Part shown: piece after piece, positions 59,159 to 64,000 of the stretch
Layout of the letters: each line of letters starts with the position of its first letter
Position numbering within the stretch: position 1 is the stretch's first letter
Assembly (NCBI GenBank): GCA_003415625.1
Contig: PYIU01000001.1
Span: forward strand, 2,666,001-2,730,000
Direction of reading: 5' to 3'
DNA: 64,000 nt
Source of the DNA: Aquanectria penicillioides
Lineage: Eukaryota; Ascomycota; Sordariomycetes; Hypocreales; Nectriaceae
Program-made: the position numbers and the translations under genes
The notes under the pieces: generated by a model
Seen by the model: the letters and a program-made list of their open reading frames with translations, nothing else
Databases searched by the model: none
What the model was told of the DNA's origin: nothing

Positions 59159-59218
59159 CTATGTTGAGCGTAAGTTGATGCCAATGACGCAAGTCAGAGT
59201 TGAACTGGTGAGGCTTAC
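59159..59218 (-). other. Insertion B in the tRNA: GT-AG intron-like, 60 nt
   Basis: Lies in the variable loop, between AGG and TC. It starts GTAAGC and ends ACATAG. Possible branch sites are CTGAC in the middle and GCTCAAC near the end; both are weaker than in insertion A. It includes a B-box-like GTTCAACTC, probably chance. Confidence 0.7.
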
Positions 59219-59238
59219 CCTCCGGGTTATGAGCCCGG

Positions 59239-59290
59239 CTGAGGCAAGTTAGCAATGGATCGGATTTTTGCGAGTGAGTCATAAACGTAC
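59239..59290 (-). other. Insertion A in the tRNA: GT-AG intron-like, 52 nt
   Basis: Lies between tRNA positions 26 and 27. It starts GTACGT, has GCTAAC ending 11 nt before the end, and ends CCTCAG. These match the donor, branch and acceptor of the window's mRNA introns in sequence and length. Removal joins G26 to the anticodon stem with no base lost or added. Confidence 0.75.
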
Positions 59291-59365
59291 CGCGCTTCCA
59301 CTGCGCCAAATTGCTTTGTTGGATGTTGAGACAGGGGGTCAATTGTACCCTAAAAGGACGCAGTA

Positions 59366-60025
59366 CGGTCGCACATTAGCTAATGTTTGCACGAGTGCAA
59401 AATCCCCACTTACCAAATGGCACACACACCACAATGTATGTAGCTCACATTGTGCAGGTTGGCTGGTCTTCGCTTCACTAGGATATTATATGCATATTTG
59501 CGCACAATATCCTTAGCTACTGACCTAAAATACTATAAGAAGGTGCTAGCCGTTATTTTAGGTTAGCTAAAACTATTGACTAATGCCTCTATATATAACT
59601 ACTTAATTAAGGCTTTTTAGGCTACTGCTTAAATGCAAGAAAAAAGCATTAAGATAAGGAAATAGTTATATGCACCTTAATTAATAACAATAGGGTTATT
59701 TTAGGTTCCTTCCTTATCTAGCTTAATTGGCTCCTTTTTGGTCCCTAATCCCTTAAGGAGTTCAATTGGCCGGGCTTAGGATCCTAAGCTATTGCCCTAA
59801 CTTCCGCCGCTAAAGCCGCCCCTACATACACTACCTATGGCCGAGTCCCTATTGTTGCACTAAGCAGCGCAATCCGGCTGCTTATAATTGCTGCAGCAGC
59901 TATCAAAATGGCCTAGAAGGCAAATGCAGTAAGGGAAGGGACTTGCGTACGCATCCCTATCCAGAATCATCTTGTTTTGATAAGATGATTTTGCACTCGT
60001 GCAAACATTAGCTAATGTGCGACCG
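59366..60025. mobile_element. MITE-like element, 39-bp perfect TIRs, TA target duplication
   Basis: The left end at 59366-59404 and the right end at 59987-60025 are perfect inverted copies (beginning CGGTCGCACATTAGC). Both ends are flanked by TA (59364-59365 and 60026-60027), the target duplication of Tc1/mariner-type elements including the Fot1/pogo group. The 660-bp interior is AT-rich with no transposase, so this is non-autonomous. It lies 50 bp upstream of the tRNA 5' end. Perfect ends suggest recent movement. The family is not identified. Confidence 0.88.
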
Positions 60026-60027
60026 TA

Positions 60028-60752
60028 CGCAGCAATGAGGGGCCGATGCGGGCACCGAAAACTAAATGCGGGAAATAACAAAAAAAAATTCAATGGAAAC
60101 TCACGATATTTTGGAACCGATTTTGCCCACACCACAGCACCCTTGTAAGGAACTCCAATGATCCGATCAACGCTGCATTTGCCAGGTCAAACTTGCACTG
60201 GGATTCGCCAAGGCGGCCAGTGCATGCGGGGCTCAGACACATTCGCAGACGTATCGTGCAAGGAGAGCCATCTACTTAACATTTGAGAGGCCGAGAGCCT
60301 CATTTTATAGAACTATTTTATTGAAAGGTATCATTGGTCGTTGAATCTCTTTTTTTTTCTTTAAATCGAGGTACACGTTCGTGGACCTGCCTGCATTCAC
60401 ACCCGCCTACTGACTACGATTCGGCCTCGATCTCCACCAAGCCCGTCACAACTTCACTTGTTACAGAAGGCCCCTCTTTGGTTTGATAGGTACCACGTAT
60501 CATCGCTTATCGGTAACATGATGAAATCGCCTGTGCATAGGGTTAGGCCTGGCTACGTATTTAAATCAATCCAGGACATGAATCATCTTCATCAAGGTTT
60601 GATAGGCAGAGTCAATTGTCGAAGAACGGTGCTGGTCTCTTTTCAACCTCTGAAAATCTGGTCGTACGGACACCAACTTCCATCAAGGTGCATCATTGCA
60701 TTCAGAAATTTAGTCATAACATCATTTCATTGAATTTAAAAGAAACGCTAGT
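60028..60752. other. Intergenic, 0.7 kb
   Basis: No gene recognised between the TIR element and the cysteine-rich protein's 3' end. Confidence 0.5.
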
Positions 60753-61484
60753 CTATAGTATCTGCCAAGTACATGATGAAATGTCCCGTTTTAAAGCTTC
60801 TCCCCGTCCCAACTCGACCATGATATCCTTCTCCATAATGTACAGGTTCTTCTTAGACTTTTTGGCATTTGAAATACAAATGCTGGCAACAAAAGAAACG
60901 ACGAGCAGGGCGAACCCAAGAACAATGAAAGCATGATGCGGCTGGATCCCGCGATTCTCTATGCATAGCAGGCTGTGTAGGAACTCGCTACCAAACGTTG
61001 AAGTTGACTCTGAATCTGAAGAGGCTTTTGATAAGGTGCTGGCGGATATTATGGTGAAAAATAAAAAGGTAGATGAGGGCGATTCCGTAGATGATGTGGA
61101 TGAATCGTGTGTAAATGAAATTTCTCTTGATGAGCCATCGTCGGATGTAGTGATGATTGCCGACTCTTCCTCCTCTGTCGTGGTAATCTCCAGTTCTATA
61201 GGTAGATCGGCCTTTTCTTGGCCCTCGGTCATAGAAAGCTCGTAGCAGTGTCGGTTAATGGACACGGCCTCGAATATTGCTTGGTCATGACTGCATCCAA
61301 TATCCATGTAGCAACTTTCGACGTCGCGCTTGTCGTGTCGTTGAAGCTGCGACAAGCAGTAGACGAGCGCGTCTGTGTCCCCGCACCGGGATAAAGCTGC
61401 GATAGTAGCGCTATGGTCAACCAGGCACTTCTTGGTTGCTGCCGCCAGGGCAACGAGGGTAGTTGAAGCGCGAGGGAGATGCAT
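60753..61484 (-). CDS. Six-cysteine secreted/membrane-anchored hypothetical protein (243 aa)
   Basis: I choose the Met at 61484 rather than 61547, because it starts directly at a signal-like segment (MHLPRASTTLVALAAA). The N-terminal domain has six cysteines at residues 20, 34, 43, 58, 64 and 80, with the block ESCYMDIGC typical of a family of uncharacterised fungal secreted proteins. A long acidic Ser/Thr-rich stretch (about 95-180), likely O-glycosylated, leads to one membrane segment (FIVLGFALLVVSFVASICI) followed by KKSKK and a cytosolic tail. The layout suggests a cell-surface protein with a small disulphide-rich head on a stalk. Function unknown. If 61547 is the true start, the signal would be preceded by a Pro/Arg-rich extension. 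Confidence 0.65.
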   Translation of the reverse strand: MHLPRASTTLVALAAATKKCLVDHSATIAALSRCGDTDALVYCLSQLQRHDKRDVESCYMDIGCSHDQAIFEAVSINRHCYELSMTEGQEKADLPIELEITTTEEEESAIITTSDDGSSREISFTHDSSTSSTESPSSTFLFFTIISASTLSKASSDSESTSTFGSEFLHSLLCIENRGIQPHHAFIVLGFALLVVSFVASICISNAKKSKKNLYIMEKDIMVELGRGEALKRDISSCTWQIL

Positions 61485-64000
61485 GTTGCACGGGTTGAGA
61501 CAAAAACGTCGGGGAGGGAGATGTGGGTATCTTGGCGGGTGGGACAAGGACAGGCAAGAATAGGTCTAGAAAGGAACGACTTGGTGAGCTCTGGTTTTTA
61601 TCCGACACACGAGCTTGCGTGCGTGATGTTCGTCGAGAATCCGGCGCAAAAGAATGACGGGCGATTTGTTGTGATACACGACGGACGAGGAGGGATCGGT
61701 AGCAGCGTATATAATCTCTGACAAAAACCCTTGTCCTCTAACAAGGGTCGAACCGAACCCGAGGCAGTGCAGCCCGCCACATGGTGAAATCCCGCGTACG
61801 CGTACCTACTTACGACAAGCTGGGAAGAAATTGACCAGCATGGACCACGGCCGTCACAGAACTTCGCCGATACGCGTCGTCCCCCCACAGCGCATGTGGA
61901 GATTCAGCCCATGTGCTAAACCCATTCTGCTGAACTGGCGGTCCACTCTTACGCGGATGGCCTCGAAAGCTGCCAGGGTCCTCCGATGACGCAAACAAGC
62001 AGTCGTCGTCGGCTGATAAAACGTAGGGGCCCCATAGAGGGTTGTGTGTGATTAGCAAGAAAGAGAAGCACCAAATACGGTTAATTTTATTCATCTGTCT
62101 TGTGTGGGTCTTATATCATGACGCCTCACGACGCACGCATCTGGCGTTCCATTTGCCTTGCCTCGCATCTGCCAGATTCTGGATGATTGGGGTTGATTTG
62201 TGCGACATGCCACTGCTTGGACTGTGAAACTCGGCCTTGTCGTCTGCAAACGTCAGCTTTTAGTGCATTTTGTGCGTCGCCCGGCGTTCCGGAGGTCAAT
62301 GTCACCTGCTAGTTTCTAGGATGCGGAGTAGGGCGGAGAGAACGCCTCCTACAAGACCGTCGAAAACCAGTTATGAGTGCGTGTGCCCAGATGGCACCGT
62401 TCCAATGTGTCTTGCCAGGTGCTTCTCGTGGCGAACCTGAATATACAAGGAGACAGACATTGCAACCGTAATCGATTCACTCACGCAAAGCATACTCAGT
62501 ACAGCACCACAGGAAGCCAAGAGACTCAAGTAGAGAATCACTTTGGTCATCGCTTGGATACCTTTGAATAAGTTAACTAGCTCATGGCTACACGATCCGC
62601 TATTATCTGATCTAATAAGAGGCGGCTGGACCAGCCTTGGCGCGATTGCCTTGACAAGCACACGCGAACGGTGAACCGGACGCCATTATTTTTGGCATCA
62701 TCCAGTCACCGTCACGTCACGTAGACGAATTCCGGGAACTGGGCCCACAATGCCGTTGCGGCTGAGACAATCAATTTGAAGGTAAACGCGTTAGCGGCCG
62801 CTACCACAAAAGCGCCCCTATCTCCATCCCCTCTCCACGATCTGCCTAAGCATTTTGGGACCGCCATGCAGTTTATGGCGTTCGTGGGAGGGAACCGTTG
62901 CTGTGGTCGAGATCGAATGGAACCGACAAACAGAGCATCTTGCATTCATGGCTGCAAATTTTACACGTTTACCGCGCATAGACATGAGCGAAATTTATCT
63001 GGATACAATGAGAAGATTCCAACGTAGGCAGCTGCACGATTGATTGCTGGCTTGCAATCTGCCGTGGGATTTGCATCAGACAATCCTAATCATATGAACA
63101 AGAAGGACGTATCTATATCATCTCCTTCCATAATTCGAAAAATTTGCAATAAAGAAAAAACTATCAAAGACACGTGGTGGTTACCAGCTAGAGTCAAGGC
63201 TATATGGCCTGTCATGCGTACACGTATCTGCATCAGCAATTGCCGATTATCCGCCCAGAAGACGAGGGCACTGTTCCCACAGCTTGAAAATGGCTGACCC
63301 TAATGCCCCTGTATCCGGATCGAGTTGGCCAAGACTATTGCCAATAAAGCCCCTAAATTAAGCTGACGCCTTAGCAACCCGGTGGTTGGTTCAGAATTGC
63401 ACCAAATGCCGACCCCACAGTAATTTTGCTTTTCCTGGTCATGCCTGATGCGCCACAAGATGGTGGTGGTCTTTCTCATGTCGCTTTTTACGGTGCAGCA
63501 CATCGCCTCTTGAATTACATCACCTTTATGTGCTCGATTGACTGTGCTGTTGATGTTTTGTTTGTCTCTTCCAATACTAGTGTCGGACAATAACAAGGAT
63601 GCATTGTGATCCCTGCTTTCGAGCACGCCTTACTTCCCCTGTATCCTTTCGGCTTTTGCCCCGGACCATCGTATGTTTTGTCAAAGTCTCGCCACCACAT
63701 GATTGTTCGTCGGGACTTTCGTCTCGCGGCTTACGAAACTCGACTACCAGAATCTAGATCCCCTCATATCTCAGATCACAAGGTCAAGAAATCTCAGGAA
63801 CCCCAGCTCGAATTATGGCCAAATATTCCAAAGCTAATACTTCGCACTTGTATGCTATGAGGACATTTGATGAATTTCTCAGTCAATAGTAAAAGGTCAC
63901 ACCCGCCCCCGTGTTAAGAGCCAATATCTAGTTTTTTGCCTCTAAGTTTTCTACAACCAAACAAACCTCACCGACAGGTTTCTTTCTCAGATAAAATACT
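61485..64000. other. Intergenic to window end, 2.5 kb
   Basis: No supportable gene. Short ORFs at 62776-63043 and 63300-63626 have no domains, and no tRNA or 5S rRNA structure was found. Confidence 0.5.

Larger units (their letters stand above)
59132..59315 (-). tRNA. Initiator tRNA-Met (CAU) interrupted by two GT-AG insertions
   Basis: Mature parts are 59315-59291 (nt 1-26), 59238-59219 (nt 27-46) and 59158-59132 (nt 47-73), 72 nt in all. Acceptor AGCAATT pairs perfectly with AATTGCT and discriminator A follows. The D-stem is GCGC/GCGC. The anticodon arm is CCGGG-CTCATAA-CCCGG. The variable loop is AGGTC. The T-arm is GCACG-ATCGAAA-CGTGC. Initiator marks are all present: an A1-U72 pair, three G-C pairs at the base of the anticodon loop and an AUCGAAA T-loop. 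This is possible only if 59239-59290 (52 nt, GTACGT...GCTAAC...CTCAG) and 59159-59218 (60 nt, GTAAGC...CATAG) are removed. Both look like spliceosomal introns. Neither is at the normal tRNA intron site 37/38. The A-box and B-box are intact but moved apart. A split relic is unlikely because every stem is perfect. Confidence 0.85.

Noticed and set aside
59185..59260. Separate elongator tRNA-Met with T-arm around GTTCAACTC and acceptor TTGCGTC
   Set aside because: Neither its T-stem nor acceptor stem pairs. The same bases fall inside insertion B, and the full initiator tRNA explains the locus with perfect stems.
61735..61800. Possible tRNA T-arm near 61,750 (minus GGTTCGACCC)
   Set aside because: The stem does not pair and no anticodon arm is present upstream.
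1..64000. CRISPR arrays, bacterial operons or ribosome binding sites
   Set aside because: The window is eukaryotic, with spliceosomal introns throughout, and no regularly spaced repeats occur.

Overview
This window reads as nuclear DNA of a filamentous ascomycete (Pezizomycotina, probably Sordariomycetes and perhaps Hypocreales). Genes have short 49-86 nt GT-AG introns with CTAAC/CTGAC-like branch sites, coding density is moderate, and the protein families are typical: AAAP and APC permeases, a PDR-type ABC transporter, Gfo/Idh/MocA oxidoreductases, a P450, fungal UGT and FMO genes, and relics of an NLR-like gene and an ABC-C gene. No database search was run. Families were named by recognising motifs, and splice sites were placed by hand and checked for an open frame of correct length.

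Layout. 1-3.2 kb: 3' part of a siderophore-type MFS transporter and a neutral amino acid permease. 6.2-12.8 kb: a broken flavin amine oxidase, a choline/GABA-type permease behind a cluster of GATA sites, and an eight-exon nucleotide-sugar/triose-phosphate-type transporter with a 6-nt micro-exon. 14.4-19.5 kb: a P450 and a divergent pair of Gfo/Idh/MocA oxidoreductases, one with a GC-AG intron. 21.3-22.6 kb: a GT34-type glycosyltransferase. 25.4-27.1 kb: an ABC-C transporter relic. 30.2-36.5 kb: a Pro/Gln-rich protein, a secreted lipase and an APC amino acid permease. 38.7-47.3 kb: an NLR-like relic and a complete PDR-type ABC-G transporter. 47.4-58.8 kb: an unrecognised decayed gene, an MFS sugar transporter, a GDSL/SGNH esterase, a UDP-glycosyltransferase, an FMO and an NTF2-like protein. 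59.1-60.0 kb: an initiator tRNA-Met gene and a 660-bp TIR element. 60.7-61.5 kb: a six-cysteine membrane-anchored protein. The rest, to 64 kb, is intergenic.

The most striking item is at 59,132-59,315 on the minus strand. A structurally perfect 72-nt initiator tRNA-Met(CAU) can be read there only if two insertions of 52 and 60 nt are removed. Both start with GT and end with AG like spliceosomal introns, and both lie at positions (26/27 and 46/47) where eukaryotic tRNA introns are not normally found. A pol III T-run terminator follows. A MITE-like element with 39-bp perfect terminal inverted repeats and TA target duplications sits about 50 bp upstream.

A second theme is gene damage. Five otherwise conserved genes each need exactly one extra G or C in a G/C run to restore the frame, which looks like homopolymer under-calling in the assembly. 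Separately, the amine oxidase, the NLR-like gene, the ABC-C relic and the 47.4-48.5 kb gene carry in-frame stops; most can be explained by C-to-T changes, suggesting real decay or RIP. Seven intact or nearly intact transporters in 64 kb give the region a transport-rich, accessory character. The UGT, FMO and NTF2-like genes, with the nearby esterase and transporters, could form a small glycoside-related cluster, but no core biosynthetic enzyme is visible.
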